Part shown: positions 1 to 11,012 of the stretch, one piece after another
How positions within the stretch are numbered: position 1 is the first letter of the stretch
Layout of the letters: each line of letters opens with the position of its first letter
NCBI GenBank assembly: GCA_029298735.1
Contig: JANSLP010000343.1
Coordinates: forward strand, 1 to 33,509
Reading direction: 5' to 3'
DNA: 33,509 bases
Source of the DNA: Ophiostoma sp. CBS 140.51
Taxonomy: Eukaryota > Ascomycota > Sordariomycetes > Ophiostomatales > Ophiostomataceae
Made by a program: the position numbers and the translations under genes
Notes under the pieces: model-generated
What the model saw: the letters and a program-made list of their open reading frames with translations, nothing else
Databases searched by the model: none
Told to the model about the DNA's origin: nothing

Positions 1-455
1 TCAATCAGTTAAGTTGATCATTAAGTGTAAAAGGGTAAAATCATGAGAGTCTGAGGTCATTTGGATGCCATCACTTCTGGCAAAAGTTCTCCGATTTTTT
101 AATAGTATTATGTGCTTAAGTCGTCACAGGCAACAAAACTTGTTTGGACTTTTTTTTTGTTCAATCCTATCGTCAGGGCTATTGATAGACACATCTCAGC
201 ACATTTTCAGCTTCACTTTTTCGATTTACAGAAGCACGTTCCACAATACATTTTCCTCTCTACTTTTGCCACACAGAAAGGAGTAAAATGAAGAGGCTCG
301 TTAATGGTGGGGCCAGAACGGAGCAAAATGCGCTGGATTTTTCAGTAGTGCAGTGCCCAAGCGCGTGCATCGTGGGTCTAGGGCCCAATTCTTGTGGGTG
401 CGGTAGTCTACAAAAGCTTCAATAGAGCGCGAATTTTCCAAGAAACAACCAACAA
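1..455. other. Intergenic stretch, no gene supported
   Basis: AT-rich DNA upstream of the tRNA-Ser gene. The only open frames are short and of random composition. I see no tRNA, repeat or splice-supported exon here. Confidence 0.6.
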
Positions 456-537
456 GGTGAGATGCCAGAGTGGTCTAATGGGTATGATTAGAAATCATAT
501 GGCTTCGGTCGCGTGAGTTCAAATCTCACTCTCATCG
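456..537 (+). tRNA. tRNA-Ser(AGA): tRNA-Ser (anticodon AGA), no intron
   Basis: Decodes UCU (and, with A34 modified to inosine, probably other UCN serine codons). The seven-pair acceptor stem GGTGAGA/TCTCATC (456-462 with 530-536) has one G-U pair. The anticodon stem TATGA/TCATA (483-487, 495-499) carries the loop TTAGAAA with AGA at 490-492. A long variable arm of the class II type seen in serine tRNAs follows (500-512), then a perfect T stem GTGAG/CTCAC with loop TTCAAAT (513-529). Discriminator is G537, as usual for tRNA-Ser. There is no intron and CCA is not encoded. A six-T run ends the unit at 543-548. Confidence 0.95.
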
Positions 538-542
538 GTTAC

Positions 543-548
543 TTTTTT
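543..548 (+). terminator. RNA polymerase III T-run terminator of tRNA-Ser
   Basis: Six consecutive T residues begin 6 nt after the discriminator base; a longer T tract follows about 5 nt further on and could act as backup. Confidence 0.75.
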
Positions 549-1065
549 GACAATTTTTTTTTGTCTTTTGACATTTTTTATTACTCTCGTCCTCCATTGT
601 CTTTTTTTCTCCTCTCCCTTGCATCACATTTCGTCCTCCCCCTTCTCTCCACCTCCAGCCACACTATTTCCTTCTTCCTTGGTGGGGGAGCACCACCTTT
701 TTGCAACAAACAGGGAGGCGGTGACGGGGATACAGCTGAATTGATCGAGTTGCATAGTGGCGTCCGCAGTTGCGATGCGATGCTCTCCTCTACTTTTACG
801 TTTTCACATTGTTTGATGTTGATTGGCAAAATAAGAACTGTAAAGTCACGGTGTATATCTATGAAGATGCATGCAAATATGCAAAAGGCTGAGAGTCCAT
901 AGCTGAACTCAGCATGCTGAAGGGTATAAGAGAAAATAAAATCAGAAAGGAAAACCAAGGCCAGCCATAACAACCCGAAATGAATGAAAGAACAAAACAA
1001 CAACAACCAGCTATTCTAACCCAATGAAAAAACCAATATTGTTACAAAGTCAAGCAGAAAGTCGA
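549..1065. other. Intergenic stretch, 3' flank of the 7-TM gene
   Basis: T-rich at its left end, then AT-rich DNA beyond the stop codon of the minus-strand membrane-protein gene. It should contain that gene's 3' UTR. The open frames on both strands are low-complexity and overlap each other without codon-bias support. Confidence 0.5.
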
Positions 1066-2769
1066 CTACCGCCTCCGGCTGCTCGGCGTGAGACCCATAC
1101 TGCCGCGCTTGGTGTCGTCGACACTCATGTCACCAATGCTTTCCTTGGTCGGCTTGCCATCCCACGATGTAGCGGCCAGTGGTGACGCTGCAGACTGGGC
1201 GGACGTGGACAGTGAGTTGGCATCGCCGCTGCGTGTGTTGGACGACCGCTGCTTCTGCTGGATGCCGCTGGTGTTGTTCTCGGTCAAGAAGTAGTTGCCC
1301 TGACGCGCACCGGGGACCATGGCCTCAAGCATGTCCATGCTGTTGCCGGAGTCGGTATCGGACGCGTTGTTCGTTCTGCTGGCACCATTGCCAGTACCAC
1401 TGGCGCCGAATGTGCTCCGTCGCCGCTGGCGCTCTTCTTCAGTGATCTGGAGGACGACCTGCTTGGTGATGCCGGAACGGACGACGGTGGCCACTGCTGC
1501 AGAGCCTGTCCCAGACGACGATGAGGCAGCCTGGAAGGACGGACGGGATGACAGCGCCTGGTGCTCAATATCAATGTTGTGTCCACTCTGCTTGCAAGTG
1601 CGGCTACGCCTCTGCTGCTTGCGCTCGTTTTGCTGCAGCTGTTCAAGACCAGTCTGCTGTTGCTGCAACTGCTCGTTGTAGATTTGCTCTTCGCTTTCGG
1701 AAAAGGTCATGTTGGGAAGAGGGTTGACAGAGCGCGGGCCCATGCCCCGGCGCGGGTTCTTGTCCTCGAGGATGAACATGCCATTGACAGAACGACCGGT
1801 ACCACCAGTGTTGTTGCCGCCGCTGATTTTGCCGCCCGTGTTCTTAGAACGCGCTGAGACACTGCGCATGCTGGAGAACAAAGGACTACCCCAGCGGCGC
1901 ATCAGAGGGAAGATCATGGGCAGATTTGATGTGACGACGGCCACAAAGGTCTCACGGCAGGCCCACGAGCCGGCTTGCTGGGCACCTGTCACGGGGTTGG
2001 TGATGATCAGGACACAACGCAGGATGGCGGCCGTCGTGACAAAGATACCGCCCGAGAACAGGATCATAAGACCGACTTTCTTGGCAGGCCGCAAGTTGGC
2101 CTTCCATAGCATGGGCAGTGGAATAGAGAGTAGGTATATGTCCGTGAGTACGTTGAGCACGACGGTGACAAAGATGTCGATGCGTGAGATGGCTGGCTGG
2201 CAAAAATCTAGACGTGTTAGGACGCGCACATAATTTTGGGAATACTAGAGAGAGGAACTAAACTTACTGCCTGGATCAGGGTAAATCTGCCAGTTCTTGG
2301 ACAGCGGCCGGCAGCCCAACAGAATCGACAAGAGCACGGCCACCCACGTCGTGAAGATCAGGCCGAATCCAACATAGATGCGCAGCTGGTACTCGAGACC
2401 CTCGGTCAGCCGCAGGTAGAATGTGCACATGGACGCCTTAAGCAGCCACAGCAGCAGCGTGTACGTCGACCAGCCGGCCACCTGCGTCTTGCTGCCGTTG
2501 ACGCGTAAGCGGTACTCTTCGCTGTCTGGGCTGAGGGCTTTTCGTTCGGCGTCGGTCATGCCGTTGTTGGCCAAGCCTTGCCAGTAGGCGCCGACGGTGT
2601 AGGCAAGTGTTGTTTCGGCGGCGTAGACAACAGCCGCGAGTAGCATGAGGTAGTCGTCTGCCTTGAAGCCGGACATGCCCGTTTTTGTGAGGCGGGCATA
2701 CGTCCGCAGGAAGATGAAACCGAGGCCGATGCCCAGTAGGGTAAATGCCTCTGTCGTGAAGGACGACAT
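1066..2769 (-). CDS. PTH11-like 7-transmembrane protein (fungal rhodopsin-type domain)
   Basis: Two exons, 2769-2268 and 2207-1066, encode 547 aa. The 60-nt intron (2208-2267) starts GTAAGT, has a CTAAC branch site and ends TAG; joining restores the family motif around residues 168-176 (NFCQPAIS). Seven hydrophobic helices are visible at about residues 7-25, 42-62, 100-120, 131-152, 178-200, 211-232 and 247-268, with the typical ADDYLM start of helix 2. The remaining ~278 residues form a polar, low-complexity cytoplasmic tail with a Gln-rich stretch. The family includes Magnaporthe Pth11, a plasma-membrane receptor for surface sensing; many members have no known ligand, and this one lacks an obvious N-terminal CFEM domain. 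The ATG at 2769 was chosen because it has A at -3 and starts directly before helix 1; an in-frame ATG at 2838 has a poor context. Ligand and partner are unknown. Confidence 0.85.
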
Positions 2770-5700
2770 GATAGCGGCGGGGAAGAAGGCGAGGAGGAAG
2801 ACGAGAGTGATGAGAGAAAGGCGACACCAAAGTGACAATGGTGACCGTATACAGTTGCCGAAGATGTTGAAGATGTCGAAGGAAGCGTCGTGAAAAGGTT
2901 TGAAAACTTAAACAGAAAGGCGTCGACGATGGTGCGGTTGCTGTAGATATGTGTTGCTAGTCGACTGTTTTGAATATTTTAGCGGCAGCGTACACTCAGG
3001 TTGCGTTTACCGAATGCACATGAAAAAGATATTTTCCCTCTCCTTTGGGATCGCCACGTTTCGTTGCAAGTGATCGTCCAGGTCGTCGTGGTTGTGGATG
3101 AGAGAGTATGACTGCCGTAGCCGTGGCCGTTTCGGAGATTCTCTGGCTCGCTGGGATGGCTCTGACCTTTAGTACCCAGTCACGTCCCTGGTTCGATAAT
3201 GTAGGAAGAGAGGCCAGAGAAGGGAGAGGCGAGATGAAAATAAGAACGAAAAAAAAGAAGACAAAAAAAAAGACAAAACCAACAGCAACACTAAAACAAC
3301 AACCGAAAAAAACCAGAATAGGAGACCGGAGATGTGGGACACGTCGTCAACCTCAGCGTTACATCTGTCAAGGGGGGTTGATGAGGGTCGTCGAGAAAGA
3401 AGGAAAATAAGAAATAAAGAAAATAGGCGAGTGGCAAGCGAGAAAGCATGTATTTTGCGACAGGTATGATATAAAAGGGTGGTGATGTGCAAAAAGAAAG
3501 TATTCTGAGTAGAGGGTAAGTTGTGAGGCTGGGTAAAAGAGCACCGGGCAGATGTGCTGGGCAAAAGGTGTTGGTTGGACTGCCGGGCGTTGGTGCCGGA
3601 ATTTCCCAGGCGCAAGTGTAGATATGTGCAGGTTGTTTTGTGTTGCTGTTCAGGAGAAAAATCAAAGAGAAAGGAGAAATATTTTGACCCCAGTCTGCCG
3701 AACCACACCGGCGTGTGCTGATCCCCTCCTTGGTGTTTTCCGGGGAAGACCGTCCGCGTGGCAGCGGGTGAGATGTAGACGAGAAGGAGGAAAGATGCTC
3801 AGATAATGTGAGGTGCGAGAGTGACAGAAAGTGATAGACGAGCAACCGGTGATCACATTCTTCGTTTGTCTGCTGGATCGATGCTTGTCGAGCTTGTTTT
3901 CTTTTTCCTCTTCGCTTCGCGTGTTTTATCAGTGTGGTCCCATCAAGGATTAAAGATGATCGAGACCCATTGGCGATAAAAAAGTGTGGGATACTTGCTC
4001 TGAGTTGTCCAGACCAAGGAAAGACGGAAAAAGACGTCAAACATGAAAAAGCAAAGAAAGCAGAGTGACCGGCAAGATCATGGCTGTTGCATCCGGCCAA
4101 CCAACGGTGCTTCGTACTGCGAAGACAGAAACAGGAGACGGTATATACAAGCACAGAGTGAGCCAGGGACTGGTCCTGGTAACCGCGGACTGGGGACCCG
4201 GCAACTGGGGTCTGGGAAGTGCGTGGGCACGGAACAAACGACAGAGGAAGCAACGATATGCAAGGTAACCCACAGCGGAGAAAGCAAAAGACTGCAAAAG
4301 AGGCGAGAAAGCAAAAAAGTGACAAAATAGACAAAACCAGGATTCTGGACAGGCACAGGTAAATAGCAGGGGATATGTGCAGACTGCAGTGGACTTTTCG
4401 GGTCGGTGGGGGCGAAAACAACAGCAAAAACGGAAAAGAAGGAAAAAGAGATACAAACAACAAGAGATGTGAGGGGATATGAGCATAAAATATGGAACGG
4501 TCACGAAAACCTCCAAGAGGTTGAGTATTAATTGCAAGTACACAAACACGCATATTACTAGAGAAATACAGGAAGGCACCAAAATTAAGAAATCTTTCTT
4601 CTTAGAGAGCGAGAGAGGGAGAGAGGGAGAGTGCGGAAGGTCGCGAAGGATGAGACTTTGGGGGCGTCTAAGTGGAAAAAACAAGTGTGGGAGAAGGGGA
4701 AGGGACAAATGGAAAAACCAGAAAAATAGAAGAAGCAATCAACGAAATGCACAAGCAAAAGGAATTAAAAAAAGAAACTGGATGTGCCACTCAGGACAAG
4801 CTTGCGGAACGGTCCACTGTGATAAGAAAGGAGTAAGAAGCGAACGGCCTGGAGCACTTGTTCCTGAAGATAAAATTACTTATCAACCAGGAAACAGTGT
4901 GTTGTGCATGAGAAAAAAAGGAAACAAACCGTGATCAGGATATCTTAACTCGTATCAACTCCACCCGAGGGTACATGCCCATTCGAAGAGCATTTACACA
5001 TACTTTCAACAATTACTTCATACGGAGTGAAATGTATGTGGTGTTTGTACAAGATGCAGGTACATACAAGTATGTCAACACTTGCGCAAGTATCATAAGC
5101 ACATTCATTTGGATCCCCGTCAATGGCATACGCATACGGAGCCGACAAGAAAAAAGTAAAGCCGTGGTTCCGCAACCAATGCAACACGAGACAGGAAGTG
5201 TGACGGGGGACTCGCCCCAATAAGATACGACATACGAGGCAAGCTACGACCTTCAAGCCTTTTCAAGAAATTCTCTTGTCCTTGGCAGTGTCTGTTCCAA
5301 CAGTCTGGGAGAGCAGATACTTCCCCTAGCTTGGACGTAGTCTTTGCCATTTGCACAGGTGTAGGGGAGAAAACGGCACAGTCTCTGGCAAGCAAGATGC
5401 AAGATATGTACATTCAGAAAATGTGCTAGTGAAGTGCCGAAGGAACGAGCGGTCGAATGGGGAAAGGACGGGCCAGGAACAGGGAAGCTCAGGAACAGGA
5501 TTGTGATGCCTGTTCACTGCGTGGGAGAAAGACGATGCGGAAAACAAGCCCAATAACACGAGCGAAAATAGAACACTGTCGTTTCACTGGTCCTATTCTG
5601 TAAAAGAGAAGTACCTCTATCTCTGCCGCGTGGCCGCGTTATCTTTTTTTGTAATTTTCAAGAACCGTTGAAAGCAAACTATTATCAGCCATCAGATCCT

Positions 5701-6000
5701 CCCCCAGTCCGCCTAGTCTTCACTAACACTATCTGAGTATGAAAGTAATTCTGCCATGCATGTCTGATAAGTAAACGATCCCATAAAAAGAATTGAAGAG
5801 AACGAGTTGAAGAACTGAAAACGAGGCACTTGTTGATTTCTTTGTTGATTGTATCTGTGGCGTTTATTTTTCTAGATATCAGTAAATTGGTCACGCCCAC
5901 TCCGCCCTTGTTTTCTTCTTTGGCGATTTTACGTACTTTTTAGAAGGCCCTTCGTACAAGAATTCCTTCAAAATGTAGGTGATAGTGCTGACAGGAGTTG
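2770..6000. other. Long intergenic region, left part; purine-rich on plus strand
   Basis: No coding sequence supported. From about 3170 to 4760 the plus strand is strongly purine-rich (runs of GAA, AAAG, GAGAGG), i.e. pyrimidine-rich on minus. This is what promoters and long 5' leaders of filamentous-fungal genes look like, so I read it as upstream DNA of the minus-strand 7-TM gene. The long minus-strand open frames here are by-products of this composition. A (GAGAGG)n-like microsatellite lies at about 4605-4630. Confidence 0.5.
4603..4631. repeat. GA-rich microsatellite
   Basis: Short imperfect run built from GAGA and GAGAGG units inside the purine-rich tract upstream of the 7-TM gene. Confidence 0.6.
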
Positions 6001-7700
6001 AATGGACAGTCAAAAAGAAAGCATCGCTTGTAAAACAGGCCTGTGAAAATCAAATGTACTGCTGTCCTCTCCGTCTCCCTGTTCTGATAGATCACATTCT
6101 GTGTTTTTCTCTCCTGTTCAGCACTGTCTCGGCGGCTCTTTCAGCAGCCTTTTCAGCACACTTGGCAGTCTCAGGGCAGGAGACAGAGACACACTAGCAA
6201 GCCGGTTTGTCTCTCGTCCAGACAAAGACTCCCTTTTTCTACTTTCTTTGTCGTTCATATTTCTTTTTGCTGCGCGTTGTTGGGTTGGCGTGGCTCGTCA
6301 AACGACGCTAGAGACATGGGAGTGCGGGCGACCTCCTGCGGCCCGGCGTTGCGGGTCCGTCGAGTTTGTCGAGGTTGTCGAGTCCTGTCTGCCTGTGTGG
6401 TGAGTCTCGCTTTGACGGTTTGCGGATGGACAGATCAGACCGTCGAGCCTTTCCCCTTTCCAGTGACAATTGCGAGAGTCTGCGTCTAGGGGATGGATTC
6501 TTTGGTGGTCCAGCTGGATGCTGTGAGAGTACTCCGTGCTTTCAACCGTCTCCTTCTTTGTATATCATCTGTTGGCCTTCGAGGCTGTTTCATCCATCGA
6601 TCGATTGCTCCTTTGATGGCTCTCTGAAGTGTTGGTTTCGGCTGTATCCCATCTGCTTCTATGTCTGTACTTTGTACGTTCCACTCTCTTGCAATTTCAG
6701 CACACTTTCTTTGAGAATATGTGCACTCTTTTCAGCATATTGCCGTGACTTCGAAAGTTCTTTTCAGAAATGCGCGGTTTTTCGCCTCGTTTCCGAATTC
6801 TACTTCGTAACATCTGATTGTGGACATTGGACATTGCCCATCGATGGCAAACGTCGCATTGCCCCTTTTTTGTTTTGCGATTTTCTTTTCCTTTGTTCAT
6901 CTTTTCTCGCTCTTCGCTTTTAAATACCACCCTGCACACAACAGCCTTCCGCCGATCACGTCAGGGCAAGGGCTCCCAGAGCATCACGGCCCCAGATGGA
7001 CTACAACCTCGAGACGGACATACGAGTACGAAGGATAAAATGCAGCGCAATGTGCAGGCAAACCTGGAAATCTGATGTTGGGTTTTATGTCTGTCGTCTC
7101 TCTTTTTCCTCTTCTCCTCATGGTCAAACACGGGTGGAGCCCGGCTACCCGCCGATCCCATCCGGTTTGCTTTCCTGCTGTCCATCGATGGATAAGAGAG
7201 ACGAGCGGAAATATTGCGAAAAGGCAAAGAGAAGCTACCTGTCGAAGAGCAACGTCAAAAACAAAAATGGCCACATCCAGAATGCCACCTCGTGCTGACG
7301 GGACGACGCTGCACCGGGGCATGTTCCGGTGTGTCGAGTTTTGGGCGGCGAGTGGCAACTGTCAAAGGAAATGCACAAATCTTTCCCACAAGAGCCACTC
7401 AAGCCAGGATGTGCTGCACTAGGAGTCACTTCTCTGCCGAAACGGCGCCAAGGCCCTCCTCCCTTACCGTTGCACTATGATCGACACTGCTAACAGCGGA
7501 GACACAACACTGCAATGCCGGAGCAGTGTGAGCAATGAGAGTTTGGGAAGGTTATGGGCAATATGAATTGAATAACAAGGCGAAAAAAAATTGAAGATAA
7601 GATAATCCCAGAATCCCTTTTGGTGTATGTATCACACTTTGCCACAGAAATTACAACCGACTCGCCTGCTCGCAGCCAGTGAGCCATACATACCCTCTAC
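6001..7700. other. Intergenic region; plus-strand pyrimidine-rich, promoter-like tract
   Basis: From about 6050 to 6950 the plus strand is rich in CT, TTC and TTT words, the reverse of the 3.2-4.8 kb tract. It ends in a TTTAAATA-like element near 6918 followed by a CACAACAGCC-like leader and an ATG at 6996. That ATG opens a 100-codon frame (6996-7298) with no recognisable domain. Either a small unrecognised gene, a non-coding RNA leader or the remnant of a lost promoter is possible; I do not call a gene. Confidence 0.35.
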
Positions 7701-7724
7701 TGTGTACACAGTAATACTCCGTAC

Positions 7725-8800
7725 TCAGTAATAGTTAACCGGGAGGGCCACTGGATCCACGCCCAAGTCATCGGCGCGCCCTATCACGGTAGACTGTGCC
7801 CGTTCTAGCTCCGCATTCACCGGCGCTGACAGCGCATCCTCCGGCCGCAGACGCAACAAAAACGGCCGTTCTCCCACTGCTGCAATGGCTGCCGTACGGG
7901 CTGTCATGACTTCATTTCTGTACGCGGCCTCGTTGTCCTGCAGTATACAGTAGCTCTTGTCAGCCTCTCGTCTTGCTTCCACTCAGCCGCCACAAGCTGT
8001 CTTGTGTTTTTCCTTCTCATTTTTATCCCGTGTCACACCTGTTGACATATTGACGTGCATCAACTTACCTTATTTGGCGATACCCCGCCAACCCCATATA
8101 CCTTCTTATGGACGCCCGTGAAGCGCGCCAGCGCGGTGCCATGGGCCCGGAGGTCATTTGCAATTTTGGTGTCGGCTGTAAGAACAGGAGAGGTCAACAT
8201 TCTCTCTACAAGTGCCAGGAAGACCCGAATGCCTCCTGCCATTAATACTGGAAGCTGCAAGTCGTACTCAGTAGTCCTAGTAAACAATGTGTCTTTTCCT
8301 GGCGATTATGAGAGCGCAAATTCTTCTTGACAACTCGAATATAGATATTACTTTCCGGCCGGCAGTTGCCTTTGGGTTGGCAGGATCTGTGTGCGCAGCG
8401 GATTGGAACAAGCGGGAAAACGCAGGAGGGCGCGACCAGGTCGCCAGACCCAGCAAAGGCGCAATCTTTGTCAGTGACAACAAAAAGCCGTCCACGAAGC
8501 CAGAAAGGGGCCCCAATAAGGAGGGGCGGCCCCGACGGGCGCCTCGTCGGCCAAAGAGATCAAGGAATCCCAGATGTGCTTCATTTCAGGCCTTCCTTTG
8601 TCGAAAGGTAGATGTGTCCCGTAAGTTGGTGGAAGCCAAGGTGAATTTTTTCTCCTACCCAAATACTGGTACCGATTGGAAATCGGAGTGAGGCTCGATT
8701 TGTTGCATGTCGTGATCATTTGGTCAACTAGGCTGACCAACTGTCGTGACGTGCCAAAACCCACAGCCCCAACGATGCTCGATATCAACAAAGGCACATT
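7725..8800 (-). pseudogene. Possible decayed coding sequence (unidentified)
   Basis: A GC-richer island in AT-rich DNA carries three adjoining minus-strand frames that read like protein rather than noise: about 8797-8471, then 8516-8277 in another frame, then 8287-8060 and 7982-7725. The third ends at a donor-like AAG|GTAAGT (GT at 8070-8069), but no acceptor I tested joins it cleanly to the last frame, which has a stop codon directly upstream. The last frame ends with a stop at 7725. I could not assign a family. A degraded gene with frameshifts, or a gene with an intron structure I failed to solve, are both possible; composition alone could also mislead. Confidence 0.2.
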
Positions 8801-8978
8801 TCACCCACGGTCTTGGTCCTCAATATCACAACCTTCCTTCAAATAGAGTGAAAGGTGATTAAAAAACAGAAGCATAAAAGGCAATTGAAAAACAAAGCAT
8901 TACCAAAAGTGCACATCGACAAATTGAAAATACAAGTCGTTGTTTTCAAGTCCTTGACATGATGTTATTCAACATTAA

Positions 8979-8997
8979 CCACGTGATCATTACGTGG
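8979..8997. repeat. Short inverted repeat CCACGT-7-ACGTGG
   Basis: Six-bp arms separated by GATCATT. The left arm overlaps a CACGTG E-box. It could be a bHLH/bZIP binding site, or chance. Confidence 0.35.
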
Positions 8998-10617
8998 GCA
9001 AATGAAGTACGGAATGCCTGTCCCTGTATCAGAAGTACACAAGAATTGCACTACCTTATACGGAGTGCAAAGTACGCCATACCTTATCAGTAATACATGT
9101 CCAATTGGACTCACGTTGGCCTTCCGTCTCGAGACACGGCCGCTAGCAAACGGTTTTATGGGGCTTGCCGTAGCGGTCGTTCATTTGTCTCTGTCTGTTG
9201 CGAATGGAGTGCACAAAGTGCGCCCTGATGTGCTGTTGGTTCGCGGGTTGGTTTGGCCGGTTCCCCCCATGAAGAGAACCAACCGTCCGTTGGCCATCGT
9301 TGGTTGACCGTTGGAACAAGTGCATATCGGTCGTTTATCTCCCAGCTTAAGTCCTATTCCGTATTCTCGCTTGATATCACAACGAGCGGGTTTGTGAATA
9401 GAATTGTGAAAAGAATGAGGGCGGAATTGGCACTGCTGTTTATTTTTTCTTCTTCCCTGTCCTCTCGCTGTCCCTCTCTGCCTTCCCTTGTTATTGATCC
9501 TGGGCATTTTCACCTGCTTCACCCCTCTTGGCTGCAGGTGGTGGGTACCATTGCGTGCAGGGGTTGGATTGAGATTTTTTCTTTGATGTTGAAAATTGGA
9601 CCGTCGTTCAAATCCCAGTCCAACTCCATTCCTGTCCCATTGAGTCCCCCACTCCGAAAGGCCCCTTGGCCATAGCGTTCCCAATGAGTAAAAATAAGTA
9701 AAAATATATTTTACGGGGATAAGGAGAACTTGAAGACCTGACGAGGAAGATACTTTTGCATCAGAATACCGTGAAACAAAGCAAAGTATTTGCAAAATAC
9801 AAAATAACACATGGCTCGGCTGAAGCCGACGAGGACAGTACATCCCCTTATGCAATGGCCATAAAACTTCTCGTGAGGGAGAAAAAAAGAATCAAAGAAT
9901 CAAACACTTGACTTTCCACTCAACAATCGAGTCACTCACACCACTCCTTCCTCTGTTCGCACCCTCTTCCCTCCGAAAAGCCGCCCCGCGACATTTTGAG
10001 TAGTTCGGCTCCGTTCCGCTTGACCAATCTTTCTGTCTTTCGATTTCACACTTCCCTCACTCTCTCTTCACACGCCTTTTCACTTCCCGCTTTCTTTCTT
10101 CTCGGTCCCACACACACAGCCGAACAACAGGGGTATATTGGAGAAGCGAGGGTTTTTTTCAGGGGCACTCCAGCCACACTCCATTGTGCCCCTCCCCTCT
10201 CTTGAGGTTTCCCCTCTTGCACCAAAAAAAAATACGGAGAAGAAACGGTGCGGTGGTGACTTTTGCCATGCCGCCCAAGATAGTATGATGTCTTTTCTTG
10301 GCTTGTCCAGATCCAGGACCAGATCCAGGCCGCCTCGCTATGCTGGACAAAGAAGCTATCCCCGGGGCAGCTTCCATCTCCAGCGAAACAGGGGGTAACA
10401 GGTCGTCTGCGAGACAGGTAGAAAACCAGCGTCTAGCTTGGCATGGCTGTCTGTTGGAGCTTCCTCCACGGAGCGTTTCTGTAGCAAGCCGTACGAATAG
10501 GATGAAGAAAAGCAGTCGTAGCTGGAGGTCCCCTCACAGTGCATGCGTAGCATTGAGCTTTACTTTTCTACTGGTGTCACCTGTTTTTGTTTCCTTTTGC
10601 TTCCTTTTGTATGTTTC

Positions 10618-10654
10618 TTTCCTTCTTTGTTTCCTTCTTTGTTTCCTTCTTTCC
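10618..10654 (+). repeat. Tandem 12-bp repeat (GTTTCCTTCTTT)n
   Basis: About three imperfect copies of a pyrimidine-only 12-mer lie inside the promoter-side tract of the monooxygenase gene. Confidence 0.75.
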
Positions 10655-11012
10655 TCGCCTTGGCTCGTTGTTTTGTCATACTTTCTCACGGGTCTCACGC
10701 TCGAGACCGCAGCATCGTCACATTTTCCTAGATCATTGAGCCTCACCTCACGTCCTCCTCTTCATAGGACCGCTTCGTGTTGTGCCACGACATTTGGCAG
10801 CTTACAAAAAAAAAGTTCAGCTTGCAACTTTGAACGTGTAGCATCAGCGCATTTTGATTTCTTTTTGAGTTGTAGCTCTCGCTGCTACTATTGAAATTGT
10901 TTTTTTTTTCCTCCTCTCTTTCCTTTCTTTTTCGACGATCCTTTGATCACCTCACTCGATATTCGCTATTCGCTACCTTCCACACCTCGTCCCTCTTTTC
11001 GAAACCGCCACC

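Larger units (their letters stand above)
8801..11012. promoter_or_regulatory. Upstream region and probable 5' leader of the monooxygenase gene
   Basis: No gene supported. The plus strand becomes pyrimidine-rich in three blocks (about 9400-9660, 9900-10110, 10555-11000). The last leads straight into the start codon with the context GCCACCATG. A long T/C leader just before the ATG is normal for expressed genes of filamentous fungi. No clear TATA box was found near the start. Confidence 0.45.

Noticed and set aside
2770..2838. Upstream in-frame ATG for the 7-TM protein at 2838
   Set aside because: Poor start context (C at -3), and it would add a 23-residue hydrophobic leader not expected before helix 1 in this family. 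Cannot be fully excluded.
3291..4553. Minus-strand open frame of 420 codons
   Set aside because: Lies wholly in a purine-rich (plus) tract, so the minus strand is Ser/Phe/Leu/Pro/Cys-rich by composition. No domain, no bias in codon third positions, and it overlaps other equally open frames.
9181..9855. Minus-strand open frame of 224 codons
   Set aside because: Composition-driven, no recognisable domain and no splice or start-context support.
10298..10894. Plus-strand open frame of 198 codons before the monooxygenase
   Set aside because: Runs through the pyrimidine-rich leader and the tandem repeat; translation is low-complexity.
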